From NCBI GenBank assembly GCA_017481565.1, contig JAFUOZ010000041.1, forward strand, positions 76,351 to 113,807: DNA of 37,457 nt, in the 5' to 3' direction. Source of the DNA: Oscillospiraceae bacterium (lineage in GTDB: Bacteria > Bacillota > Clostridia > Oscillospirales > Ruminococcaceae). The notes under the pieces were generated by a model, which saw nothing but the letters and a program-made list of their open reading frames with translations, was not told where the DNA came from and made no database searches. Positions 25,351 through 33,057 of this stretch are shown piece by piece; the stretch's first letter is position 1; the number at the start of each line of letters is the position of its first letter. The translations under genes were made by a program, and so were the position numbers.

Positions 25351-25531
25351 TGTATTTTTCAGCTCTTTTCTTTTGGATTTGTATAAACATTATCCCCGTT
25401 TTTTCCGTAAAAATTACTCTCCTGAAGAAAAAAATCCGTCATTTTCCGTATCCGATTGGTTAAATGTGGGTATAATATGCATGGTCAGACAAGAATAAAT
25501 TGTGCATGTATACAAAAGTGTGGAAAAAGAC

Positions 25532-25560
25532 TTGCATTTTCGATTTGTTTGTGGTATCAT
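25532..25560 (+). promoter_or_regulatory. Promoter of the tRNA-Gln cluster
   Basis: TTGCAT at 25532-25537, a 17-base spacer and TATCAT at 25555-25560 with an extended -10 TG. Transcription would begin about 50 bases before the first tRNA. The rest of the gap 25351-25531 shows no gene. Confidence 0.7.
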
Positions 25561-25614
25561 ATAATAGTCGTCAGGAAAAGGATGACGAAACCAAACAATC
25601 CGGTGCTTATATAT

Positions 25615-25689
25615 TGGGGTATAGCCAAGCGGTAAGGCAACGGACTTTGACTCCGTCATTCGGTGGTTCAAATCCACCTATCCCAACCA
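25615..25689 (+). tRNA. tRNA-Gln (anticodon TTG)
   Basis: 75 bases with encoded CCA. The acceptor arm TGGGGTA pairs with TATCCCA, the anticodon stem ACGGA pairs with TCCGT, and the loop CTTTGAC gives anticodon TTG. The T arm has GGTTCAAATCC. It reads CAA and, by wobble, CAG codons. Confidence 0.95.
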
Positions 25690-25696
25690 AGCATTC

Positions 25697-25771
25697 TGGG
25701 GTGTCGCCAAGCGGTAAGGCACTTGACTCTGACTCAAGCATTCCGGGGTTCGAATCCCTGCTCCCCAACCA
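25697..25771 (+). tRNA. tRNA-Gln (anticodon CTG), copy 1
   Basis: 75 bases with encoded CCA. The anticodon stem CTTGA pairs with TCAAG; the loop CTCTGAC gives CTG, reading CAG. The acceptor arm TGGGGTG against CTCCCCA has a T-T mismatch at pair 6-67. It lies seven bases after tRNA-Gln(TTG) and is followed by a terminator. Confidence 0.92.
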
Positions 25772-25775
25772 ACGG

Positions 25776-25808
25776 AAAATCCTCTGTACGATTTACAGAG
25801 GATTTTTT
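25776..25808 (+). terminator. Terminator after the first two tRNAs
   Basis: AAAATCCTCTGT (25776-25787) pairs with ACAGAGGATTTT (25795-25806), followed by TT. A strong intrinsic terminator. Confidence 0.9.
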
Positions 25809-25851
25809 ATCCGAGTTACTTTTAGCTTTTCCGATGATCAATTTAATATTC

Positions 25852-25926
25852 TGGGGTGTCGCCAAGCGGTAAGGCACTTGACTCTGACTCAAGCATTCCG
25901 GGGTTCGAATCCCTGCTCCCCAACCA
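25852..25926 (+). tRNA. tRNA-Gln (anticodon CTG), copy 2
   Basis: Identical over all 75 bases to the copy at 25697-25771, including the 6-67 T-T mismatch; identity extends about five bases upstream (ATTCT). No own promoter is obvious in the 43 bases after the previous terminator, so expression may be low or depend on read-through. Confidence 0.9.
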
Positions 25927-25933
25927 ATAGCTG

Positions 25934-25966
25934 AGCCTAAGTATTTATCAAATACTTAGGCTTTTT
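25934..25966 (+). terminator. Terminator after the last tRNA
   Basis: AGCCTAAGTATTT (25934-25946) pairs with AAATACTTAGGCT (25950-25962), followed by TTTT. Confidence 0.9.
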
Positions 25967-26054
25967 ACATAAAATATATCGTAAATATATTTTTATTAAT
26001 TTTATATTTTGTTGATAGTATGCTATAAAAAATTAATGAAAGGTGGGTGTATAA

Positions 26055-27023
26055 ATGAAATGGGATAATTTTACTTTCATTGATTTGTTTGCTGGTATTG
26101 GTGGAATTAGATTAGGCTTTGAAAGTGTTGGCGGAAAATGTGTTTTTTCAAGTGAATTTGATGTAGATGCGTGTAAAACATATGAAGCAAACTTTGGTGA
26201 ACATCCTGCTGGAGATATAACAAAAATTGAAGCAAAAAGTATTCCTGATTTTGATATTTTATTAGGTGGGTTTCCCTGTCAGGCTTTTTCGATCATTGGT
26301 AAAAAAGAGGGGTTTACTAATGAAACGTGTGGAACATTATTTTTTGATATAGAAAGAATATTAAAAGAAAAAAAACCAAAAGCATTTATGCTTGAAAATG
26401 TTCGTAATTTAGTTTCACATGATAGCGGAAAAACATTTAAGATAATTATTTCTCATTTGGAAAATTTAGGATATCACGTATATTCAAAAGTTTTAAATGC
26501 GCTTGATTATGGTGTGCCACAAAAGCGTGAAAGAATAATTATTGTTGGTTTTACTGACGATGTGAAATTTGTTTTTCCTGAACCAGTTGATTTGACAAAA
26601 AGAAAAAAATTAATTGATATACTTGAAAATGATGTTGATAGAAAATATTATGTACGAGATGAAATAAAAAAATCAAGATTGGAACGATTAAAAGATAAGA
26701 ATTACCCTAGACCATATATTTCTCATGAAAATATGGCAGGATCTATAACACCGCATCCATATTCATCCGCATTGCGAGCAGGTGCTTCAGCAAATTATAT
26801 ACTTATTAATGATGAACGCAGACCAACAGAACGTGAGTTATTAAGAATACAAGGCTTTCCAGATAGCTATAAAATAGTTGTGCCATATGGAAAGATAAAA
26901 AAGCAAACGGGTAATTCTGTTGCTATTCCTGTAATTACAGCTGTTGCAAATGAAATGATCAAATCATTAAAAGCATTTGAAAGAAAAGGAGAAAGATTAG
27001 TATGGAACGAAGACCCAAATTAA
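26055..27023 (+). CDS. DNA (cytosine-5-)-methyltransferase of a type II R-M system
   Basis: A 322-residue C5-cytosine methyltransferase. Motif I FIDLFAGIGGIRLG (about 8-21) binds SAM, the catalytic PCQ is at 74-76 (GGFPCQAFS), the ENV motif at 114-116 (LENVRN), motif VIII is KRERIIIVGF, and motif X includes GNSVAIPV near the end. The variable target-recognition region between motifs VIII and IX is short, so a short recognition site is likely; the site itself cannot be read. The codons are strikingly A/T-rich compared with flanking genes, a sign of transfer. The stop overlaps the endonuclease start by 22 bases. The ribosome site is AAAGGTGGG, with an extended -10 (TGCTATAAA) about 30 bases before the start. 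Confidence 0.95.
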   Translation: MKWDNFTFIDLFAGIGGIRLGFESVGGKCVFSSEFDVDACKTYEANFGEHPAGDITKIEAKSIPDFDILLGGFPCQAFSIIGKKEGFTNETCGTLFFDIERILKEKKPKAFMLENVRNLVSHDSGKTFKIIISHLENLGYHVYSKVLNALDYGVPQKRERIIIVGFTDDVKFVFPEPVDLTKRKKLIDILENDVDRKYYVRDEIKKSRLERLKDKNYPRPYISHENMAGSITPHPYSSALRAGASANYILINDERRPTERELLRIQGFPDSYKIVVPYGKIKKQTGNSVAIPVITAVANEMIKSLKAFERKGERLVWNEDPN

Positions 27024-27736
27024 GAGATTCAAAGCGGTTAACAACACAGACCTTATATCCATTGAATATTTTTCCAACTGAAATAATTAATAAAATAGGT
27101 GGGTATCTTGTATATTTAATATATATTGGGAGAAAAGATGTTTCAGGTAATGATTGGGGAGATGTTTTTGCTGATGCAATAGGAGGTATACATCTTGACT
27201 CGCCAGTAGGAATAGCAGATGTAGTATTAGAAAAGAATTGTTGGTCTGTAAAAACCGTAAAAACAAGAGATCCTTTTTCATGCACGAATGTTAGGCTAAT
27301 AAGTGGTAGATGTTCGCCAGATTATTCATATGGTATTACTGATCCACATAAAGATGTGCAAAAAACTGGTGAAGCAGTTTTGAATATATGGAACGAAAGA
27401 ATAAATATAGCAACAGATCATTATAGTAGAGTAAGAACAGGTATACTGGTGAGAAGTTATGATTTGCTTTCTTACAGATTGTTTGAAGAAGAAATTCAAA
27501 GATATAGAACAACTGATTATCATTGGATTGTAAATAATAACGGGAATTTACAGGGGGTAGATCATAAAGGTAAGGTTTGTTTTACATGGCAACCTCATGG
27601 ATCTCAATTTACTATTCATACAGAGGTTCCAGAAGAATCTGCTAAGTTTACAATTAAAAAACCGCCAACTTTACAAAAAAATGATGTTTTAAAGGGAATA
27701 GATTTTGATGAAAGTTGGATAACTATAATAGAATAA
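27002..27736 (+). CDS. Probable type II restriction endonuclease
   Basis: A 244-residue AT-rich protein translated in overlap with the methyltransferase; position and size identify it as the likely cognate endonuclease. I do not recognise the exact family. A possible nuclease core is residues about 66-90: D73 in GIADVVLEK, then S82-V-K84 in CWSVKTVK, resembling a variant PD-(D/E)XK arrangement, with an upstream acidic helix (GNDWGDVFADAIGG). Residues about 145-200 alternate strands and aromatic residues. The start ATG at 27002 has AGGAG ten bases upstream. Without a database match the function rests on context and this motif. Confidence 0.7.
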   Translation: MERRPKLRDSKRLTTQTLYPLNIFPTEIINKIGGYLVYLIYIGRKDVSGNDWGDVFADAIGGIHLDSPVGIADVVLEKNCWSVKTVKTRDPFSCTNVRLISGRCSPDYSYGITDPHKDVQKTGEAVLNIWNERINIATDHYSRVRTGILVRSYDLLSYRLFEEEIQRYRTTDYHWIVNNNGNLQGVDHKGKVCFTWQPHGSQFTIHTEVPEESAKFTIKKPPTLQKNDVLKGIDFDESWITIIE

Positions 27737-27740
27737 TAAT

Positions 27741-27792
27741 ATTTATGTAAAAATCTCCGTGCCTAGAAAGGTACGGAGATTTTTACATAAAT
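27741..27792. terminator. Long palindromic terminator after the R-M genes
   Basis: ATTTATGTAAAAATCTCCGT (27741-27760) is matched by its exact reverse complement at 27773-27792, a 20-bp stem with a 12-base loop; T runs lie in both arms, so it can act in both directions between the endonuclease and the minus-strand 103-aa gene. Confidence 0.85.
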
Positions 27793-27798
27793 TACACT

Positions 27799-28110
27799 TC
27801 AGATCTCATTCAGAAAATTCTCATCAAGCAGACCGAGTATATCAACAAGAGCATTGTTATATCCGCTCAGCTCGTCAACAGAGGTATCAGTATCGGATAC
27901 CTGCTCAAAGGATGGCTTAAGCTCTCGGATTATTTCCGAATATTTTGCCGCAAATTCAGTCTCGTCCATTTCCATATCCTCAAGCATCTGAGAATAACCT
28001 CTGATATAGCCCGTATTCATATCAGTAAGCTCGGGGGTGGTATCGCTGCGGAAATAGCTGATTTTCCTTCTGATTATGCTTTCAAGAGTAATATTTACCG
28101 TAGTGTTCAC
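27799..28110 (-). CDS. Hypothetical protein (103 aa), acidic
   Basis: Not recognised. A small acidic soluble protein starting with GTG at 28110, with GAGGTG just upstream and an excellent promoter. The sequence is mostly helical, with MLEDMEMDETEFAAKYSEII and a C-terminal ALVDILGLLDENFLNEI helix. Codon use matches the host rather than the R-M pair. It is transcribed alone and ends at the palindromic terminator. Nothing in it links it directly to restriction control: it has no HTH motif and is unlike C proteins. Confidence 0.75.
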   Translation of the reverse strand: MNTTVNITLESIIRRKISYFRSDTTPELTDMNTGYIRGYSQMLEDMEMDETEFAAKYSEIIRELKPSFEQVSDTDTSVDELSGYNNALVDILGLLDENFLNEI

Positions 28111-28171
28111 AAGAGCACCTCATTACATGGATTAGTGTAGTCGCAATGTCATTTTATACAATGTCTTAACT

Positions 28172-28200
28172 ATTATACCATAGCTTATTTAACAAGTCAA
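28172..28200 (-). promoter_or_regulatory. Sigma-A promoter of the 103-aa gene
   Basis: On the minus strand TTGACT (28195-28200), a 17-base spacer and TATAAT (28172-28177) with an extended -10 TG. The leader is about 55 bases. Confidence 0.8.
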
Positions 28201-28235
28201 TACAAATATTAAAGAAAATCGAAGAATGACTGATT

Positions 28236-28265
28236 TTAACATATTATGCACTGTCTGAATATAAT
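28236..28265 (+). promoter_or_regulatory. Promoter of the DUF3343/desulfurase pair
   Basis: TTAACA at 28236-28241, an 18-base spacer and TATAAT at 28260-28265. It is divergent from the 103-aa gene promoter. Confidence 0.6.
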
Positions 28266-28319
28266 GATATTGCATATGTATTTTATGCAGAAAGCCTTTT
28301 ACGAAAGGATTGATAAGCT

Positions 28320-28538
28320 ATGAAAAGCTGTACTGTAGCTTTTTCTTCTATTACTCATGCCTCAAAGGCAAAATTTATACTGGAGCAGTATGGTCTTAAG
28401 GTAAAGATGATACGGACTCCCAGAACTATGGCGTCAGGCTGCGGCTACAGCATTGTAGCAGAGGCTGAACCGCAGTTTATTGCATCTGTGCTGGAGGGAT
28501 ACGGTCTGAACTACAGATCTATCTCCGAAGCAGGATGA
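28320..28538 (+). CDS. DUF3343 (putative Se/S carrier-like) protein
   Basis: A 72-residue protein with the DUF3343 pattern: an N-terminal strand and helix (AFSSITHASKAKFILEQYG), then PRTMASGCGYSIVAE with conserved C41-Gly. Family members are thought to carry sulfur or selenium on this cysteine, and they often neighbour class V aminotransferases. Here a cysteine desulfurase-like gene starts 27 bases downstream, which supports a donor-carrier pair. The ribosome site ACGAAAGGA lies about 13 bases before the ATG. Confidence 0.85.
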   Translation: MKSCTVAFSSITHASKAKFILEQYGLKVKMIRTPRTMASGCGYSIVAEAEPQFIASVLEGYGLNYRSISEAG

Positions 28539-28565
28539 TCGGGACACAGAAAGGAACGGCAGGCA

Positions 28566-29702
28566 ATGGTTTATTTTGATAATGCCGCAACTACCTTTCC
28601 GAAGCCTGACAGTGTAAGAGCCGCCGTAAATGCCGCAGTAGCACTGTACGGAGGCAATCCCGGACGGGGCGGACACGATATATCTGTAAGAGCGGCTCAG
28701 GCTGTTTTTTCGGCAAGACAGAAGGCGGCGGATTTTTTCGGTGCAGAACCCGAAAACGTTGTGTTTACCCTGAATTGTACTCATGCCCTGAACTTTGCAA
28801 TAAAGGGTATTGTTAAACGGGGTGAGCATATCATAATATCCTCACTGGAGCATAATGCGTCGGCACGTCCTGTATATGCGCTGGCAAGGTATGGGATAAA
28901 ACACAGTATTGCAGAGGTCTCTGCTGATGATAATATCACGCTGTATAACATCTCACGGCTGATAACTCCCGAAACCTCTGCGGTAGTTTTTACTGTGGGC
29001 AGCAATGTTACGGGTCAGCTTACTCCATATCGTAGGATAGGCGAGCTTTGCCGTCGATACGGTATATGCTTTATCGCTGACGGAGCGCAGGGCTGCGGTA
29101 TTGCTGACATAAATATAAAACGGGATAATATAAATTTCCTGTGCTGTGCGGCTCACAAAGGATTGTATGCTGTTTCGGGAACAGGACTTCTGATATCCGA
29201 CGGAAAATATAAGCTTTCTCCGATTATTGAGGGAGGCACGGGGAGTATGTCAATGGAGCCTGTGCAGCCTGATTTTCTTCCCGATGCACTTGAAAGCGGA
29301 ACGATAAATACTGTGGGAGCTATATCACTTTCCGCAGGTCTGGAGCATATAAAGGATATCGGCAGAGAAAACATATATGCCTATGAGGATTTGCTATGCC
29401 GCAGGCTTATATCCGCTCTTTCGGACAATGACAGGGTGAGGATATATCGGCGGAAGGGCGCATCATATCTTCCCATAGTGCTTTTTAATGTTGATGGATA
29501 TGCTCCCGAAGAAACGGCGGCATATCTGAATGAAAAGGGCTTTGCCTTAAGAGCGGGGCTTCATTGTGCGCCGCTGGGGCATCGCAGTATCGGTACGCTG
29601 CCTGACGGTGCTGTACGATTTGCTCCGGGGATATTCAATACTGCAGATGAAGCTGAGCAGCTGGCAGATGCGGTAAACGAGCTTACGGGCAGGCGTATAT
29701 AA
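28566..29702 (+). CDS. Aminotransferase class V / cysteine desulfurase family protein
   Basis: A 378-residue PLP enzyme. It opens with MVYFDNAATTFPKPDSV as in SufS/Csd-like enzymes. The PLP lysine is K198 in CAAHKGLYAVSGTGLL, preceded by ADGAQGCG with the PLP-binding Asp, and the late loop has C334 in LRAGLHCAPLGHRSIGT, the candidate persulfide cysteine. It would release sulfur or selenium from (seleno)cysteine. The sequence resembles the stand-alone group with DUF3343 partners more than IscS/NifS in iron-sulfur operons; no suf or isc gene is nearby. Confidence 0.9.
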   Translation: MVYFDNAATTFPKPDSVRAAVNAAVALYGGNPGRGGHDISVRAAQAVFSARQKAADFFGAEPENVVFTLNCTHALNFAIKGIVKRGEHIIISSLEHNASARPVYALARYGIKHSIAEVSADDNITLYNISRLITPETSAVVFTVGSNVTGQLTPYRRIGELCRRYGICFIADGAQGCGIADINIKRDNINFLCCAAHKGLYAVSGTGLLISDGKYKLSPIIEGGTGSMSMEPVQPDFLPDALESGTINTVGAISLSAGLEHIKDIGRENIYAYEDLLCRRLISALSDNDRVRIYRRKGASYLPIVLFNVDGYAPEETAAYLNEKGFALRAGLHCAPLGHRSIGTLPDGAVRFAPGIFNTADEAEQLADAVNELTGRRI

Positions 29703-29723
29703 TCTGACCTCCGATAAAAAAAT

Positions 29724-29756
29724 CTCCGTGACCTTTCTGAGTGAAAGATCACGGAG
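29724..29756. terminator. Bidirectional terminator between desulfurase and symporter genes
   Basis: CTCCGTGA then CTTTC pair with GAAAG and TCACGGAG, with a single C-A mismatch between. On the minus strand ATTTTTTTATC follows, a strong U tract for the symporter gene. Confidence 0.85.
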
Positions 29757-29767
29757 CATTATTTTTA

Positions 29768-31174
29768 TCAGTCCTTTGCCCGTTTCAGATAATCCTTTGT
29801 TTCCTTTGCGGCAACTCCGCTTAAGGCAACAAGTGCGATAAGATTGGGGAATGCCATAAGACCGTTTGATATATCAGCCATATTCCATACGGCAGCAACG
29901 GTTATGTAAGGACCTGCGAAAATTGCGGCGATGTATAGAATACGATATATCCTGACAGCAGATTTTCCCTTCTTTCCGCCAAGATATTCAACACAGCGTT
30001 CACCGTAATAATCCCAGCCGAGAATAGTTGTGAATGCAAAGAATACCAGACATACCATGAGTACAAAGGCGGCGGCACGGTCGCTTAAGAAAGGTATACC
30101 TGCCTGAAATGCGTTTGTTGTGATAGCAACACCTTCAAGACCGATATTCCATGAGCCTGTTATAACTATACAAAGACCTGTCATTGTACATATTATAATA
30201 GTATCGATGAATGTACCCAGCATTGAGACAAGACCCTGTCTTGCAGGCTCCTTTGTTGAAGCGGCAGCCGAGGCGATTGGTGCTGAACCGATACCTGATT
30301 CATTGGAGAAAATACCTCTTGCGATACCCTTCTGCATAACTGTTATCATACTTCCGACAGCACCGCCCGTTACAGCCGCCGGATCGAATGCACCGCTGAT
30401 TATCTCGGCAAAAGCGGCAGGGACAGCAGTTATATTGCATACTAACAGGATAATGCAGAATAATACATAGGTTATAGCCATAAAGGGCACGACTACGGTC
30501 GCAACGCCTGAGATCCTCTTCAGACCGCCCATGATAACAAGTGCGGCAAGAACTGTTATTATTACGCCTGCTATTACCACGGATACGGAATAATCCATTC
30601 CGAACAGGTTTACTTTGTGTGCCGTATCGGGATCAAAGAAATTTTTCACTGCCGAGGTGATGCCGTTTATCTGTGAGATAGTTCCGATACCGAATATTCC
30701 GCAGAATGCACCGAAAAAGGCGAAAAGCTTTGCAAGCCATTTCCATTTCATGCCCATACCCTTTTCTATGTAGTAAAAGGGTCCGCCAAGAATATGTCCG
30801 TCCTTGTCGGTCTCACGGTATTTTACGGCAAGGAAGCCTTCGGTATATTTTGTAGCCATTCCGAAAAATGCGGCAACGATCATCCAGAAGAGCGCACCCG
30901 GTCCGCCTGCATAGATAGCGGTTGCTACACCTACGATATTGCCTGTTCCGATAGTAGCGGAAAGCGCTGTACAGAGTGATGCAAAGCTGCTGACCTCGCC
31001 CTGTCCGTCCTCCTCCTTGCTGAAAAGGTATCGGAATGCACGGGGTATCTGACTTATCTGAATAAATCCCAGACGAAAAGAAAGCAGGATTCCTGTTCCT
31101 ATAAGCAGGATTATCAGCGGAGGACCCCAGACTATTTCGTCGATTTTAAGGATTATTTCGTTTATACTTTCCAA
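29768..31174 (-). CDS. Alanine/glycine:cation symporter family (AGCS) protein
   Basis: A 468-residue membrane transporter with about eleven helices. Family motifs include the N-terminal WGPPLIILLIGTGILLSFRLGFIQI, GTGNIVGVATAIYAGGPGALFW, and GGPFYYIEKGMG. AGCS proteins take up alanine or glycine with sodium or protons. The start is probably TTG at 31174 (GGAAGTGA upstream). A promoter with extended -10 lies about 60 bases upstream, with inverted repeats around it. Confidence 0.92.
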   Translation of the reverse strand: MESINEIILKIDEIVWGPPLIILLIGTGILLSFRLGFIQISQIPRAFRYLFSKEEDGQGEVSSFASLCTALSATIGTGNIVGVATAIYAGGPGALFWMIVAAFFGMATKYTEGFLAVKYRETDKDGHILGGPFYYIEKGMGMKWKWLAKLFAFFGAFCGIFGIGTISQINGITSAVKNFFDPDTAHKVNLFGMDYSVSVVIAGVIITVLAALVIMGGLKRISGVATVVVPFMAITYVLFCIILLVCNITAVPAAFAEIISGAFDPAAVTGGAVGSMITVMQKGIARGIFSNESGIGSAPIASAAASTKEPARQGLVSMLGTFIDTIIICTMTGLCIVITGSWNIGLEGVAITTNAFQAGIPFLSDRAAAFVLMVCLVFFAFTTILGWDYYGERCVEYLGGKKGKSAVRIYRILYIAAIFAGPYITVAAVWNMADISNGLMAFPNLIALVALSGVAAKETKDYLKRAKD

Positions 31175-31194
31175 TTTATCACTTCCGTTTTTAT

Positions 31195-31218
31195 GGAAAC
31201 ATTTTCATTTATGTTTCC
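31195..31218 (-). promoter_or_regulatory. Inverted repeat in the symporter leader
   Basis: GGAAACAT (31195-31202) and ATGTTTCC (31211-31218) are exact inverted arms with an eight-base gap. They lie between the predicted -10 and the ribosome site, so either an operator or an mRNA hairpin is possible. Confidence 0.5.
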
Positions 31219-31235
31219 AAAAGTCTTACCTTTCT

Positions 31236-31264
31236 ATTTTACCAAAAAATAAGTATCATTTCAA
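31236..31264 (-). promoter_or_regulatory. Sigma-A promoter of the alanine symporter gene
   Basis: On the minus strand TTGAAA (31259-31264), a 17-base spacer and TAAAAT (31236-31241) with an extended -10 TG. Confidence 0.7.
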
Positions 31265-31282
31265 GTATTTTGTATTATATTG

Positions 31283-31312
31283 TGTATTTTTGTAGTATAC
31301 CACAAAAATACA
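31283..31312. promoter_or_regulatory. 30-bp near-perfect palindrome upstream of the symporter promoter
   Basis: TGTATTTTTGT and ACAAAAATACA are exact inverted arms around A-GTATAC-C; the centre GTATAC is itself palindromic, leaving one mismatched pair. It sits just upstream of the -35 box, where an activator would bind. The rest of the 512-base gap (31313-31441) is AT-rich with no gene. Confidence 0.5.
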
Positions 31313-31441
31313 TTGCTTGTTTTTATCAATTCGCAAGTACTATGTGTAAAGAGTGATGGCGTATTCGGAGTATTATATATAAGGTATATAATATATAGTG
31401 TTACAATAACGTTTCAAAAAATGAGCTGAGAGTGTATTCAA

Positions 31442-31668
31442 TAAAAATCGGATAGGGTAGTTACTTTTGCTTTAAGTAGCTATCCTATCCGTTTATTTTG
31501 CAATCTTAGATTTACAGCGGGTGAGCCTATCGGCTCGTGCAATAAAGACACTCCGCTTAGAAATAGTATATGTTACGTGCTAAAGGGGATTGTTGCTGTT
31601 CGCAGACTAATGACCCCTCGCAAGCTGGAGTCAGCTTGACCACTTGTTTTGTATTATTGCTCAGCATT
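31442..31668 (-). repeat. Structured dispersed repeat, family 2, copy 1 (3' UTR/terminator of the purine permease gene)
   Basis: Read on the minus strand, about 20 bases after the permease stop comes CTGAGCAATAATACAA, then CAAGTGGTCAAGC, a small hairpin, and GCTTGCGAGGGGTCA, all shared with copy 2 at 36527-36680. Further on are a GAGCC/GGCTC hairpin and a large hairpin (31450-31490, arms GGATAGG and CCTATCC) followed by ATTTTTATT, a terminator. It is most likely a conserved 3' UTR element. Confidence 0.75.
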
Positions 31669-31686
31669 TGTTCTTTTTGTGCTTTT

Positions 31687-33057
31687 TTACAGGAATATAT
31701 ACTTCAGAATGAACAATACCGTAAGAACATACATCACAGGATTGATGTCCTTGCGCTTGCCGCAGATAAGATTCATGATCACATAGGAAATAACACCTAA
31801 TGAAATACCCTCAGATATACTGTAAAATAACGGCATCGCTATAATACACAGGTATGCAGGTATCGCGGTAGTATAATTATCCTCGGTAAGCTTAAGCTCG
31901 GCTATGTTGCTGAACATGAGAAAACCTACAATTATCAGCGCAGGTGCTGTCGCAAATGATGGGATAGCAGTGAATACAGGTGCAAATAACATTGAAATGA
32001 GGAATAAAACAGCCGTTGTAAGCGCTGTAAGTCCTGTTCGTCCGCCTGCCGCAACACCTGCTGAGGACTCAACAAAGGTAGTTGTTGTAGATGTTCCCAG
32101 AACAGCTCCTGCTGTGGTTGCTATAGCATCGGCAAGAAGTGCAGGCTTTATCTTGGGAAGCTTTCCGTTTTCGTCAAGCATATCCGCCTTTGTACTTACT
32201 CCGATAAGTGTTCCTAAGGTGTCGAAAAGGTCAACGAAAAGGAATGAGAAAATTATAACTATAAAATTGAAAATTCCTATGCTGCCGAAATCAACGTTGA
32301 AGCATTCTCCGAAGGTCTTGCTGAGTCTGGAAAAATCGGTCATCTCAAAGGCAGGGAAAAGCGAATAATATCCGTTTGCCGCATCGGGAGTATATATTCC
32401 CGTAAGCTGACATATCATTCCTGCTGCCCATGTGGCAAGTATACCGATAAGAATTGCACCCTTGAACTTCTGTATATAGAGAACAGCTGTAAGAAGTGTT
32501 CCAAGGACCGCAAGCAGCGCACATATTCCCGATGTGGAAAAGTTTTCTGTAAAGTTTACGATAGAAACAAGTGTAGATGAATTTGCAACCGTAAGACCTG
32601 CATTCTGTAATCCGATAAAGGCTATGAAAAGTCCTATACCGACGGAAACTGCATTTTTCAGAGAAAAGGGTATGGAATTGAAAATGGCTTCACGTACATT
32701 GGTAAGGGACATTACTATAAAGATGATACCTTCTATAAATACTGCCATAAGTGCGGTCTGCCATGTGTAGCCGAAGCCAAGAACAACGGTATATGTCATA
32801 AATGCGTTAAGTCCCATTCCGGCTGAAAGGGCAAAGGGCATATTTGCCATGAATGCCATACAGGCAGTACCTATGAATGAGGCGATACAGGTAGCAAGAA
32901 GAACAGCTGTAGGATCCATTCCCGCTTCACCGAGGATGCTTGGGTTTACCGCTAAGATATATGCCATTGTCATAAATGTGGTTATACCGGCGGTTATTTC
33001 CGTTTTCACATTGGTGTTGTTTTCCTTAAGCCTGAAAAGACGCTCCATCATGATCAT
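31687..33057 (-). CDS. NCS2 family purine permease (AzgA/PbuG-like guanine/hypoxanthine or adenine)
   Basis: A 456-residue transporter with about 12 helices. The N-terminal MERLFRLKENNTNVKTEITAG and TTFMTMAYILAVNPSIL are diagnostic of the AzgA subgroup of NCS2; FVESSAGVAAGGRTGLTALTTA matches the substrate-site region. It imports purine bases, consistent with the hpt gene that it follows. The first ATG overlaps the hpt stop as ATGA; ATG codons at 33051 or 33048 better suit the AGGTGA site, so the true start may be two or three codons later. Confidence 0.93.
   Translation of the reverse strand: MIMMERLFRLKENNTNVKTEITAGITTFMTMAYILAVNPSILGEAGMDPTAVLLATCIASFIGTACMAFMANMPFALSAGMGLNAFMTYTVVLGFGYTWQTALMAVFIEGIIFIVMSLTNVREAIFNSIPFSLKNAVSVGIGLFIAFIGLQNAGLTVANSSTLVSIVNFTENFSTSGICALLAVLGTLLTAVLYIQKFKGAILIGILATWAAGMICQLTGIYTPDAANGYYSLFPAFEMTDFSRLSKTFGECFNVDFGSIGIFNFIVIIFSFLFVDLFDTLGTLIGVSTKADMLDENGKLPKIKPALLADAIATTAGAVLGTSTTTTFVESSAGVAAGGRTGLTALTTAVLFLISMLFAPVFTAIPSFATAPALIIVGFLMFSNIAELKLTEDNYTTAIPAYLCIIAMPLFYSISEGISLGVISYVIMNLICGKRKDINPVMYVLTVLFILKYIFL

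Noticed and set aside
25500..25934. Plus-strand open frame running through the tRNA genes
   Set aside because: It overlaps three tRNA genes, and its repeated peptide is simply the translated tRNA duplication.
25697..27736. Paired att sites bounding an integrated element with the R-M genes
   Set aside because: No third tRNA-Gln fragment or integrase gene was found on the right side of the R-M pair.
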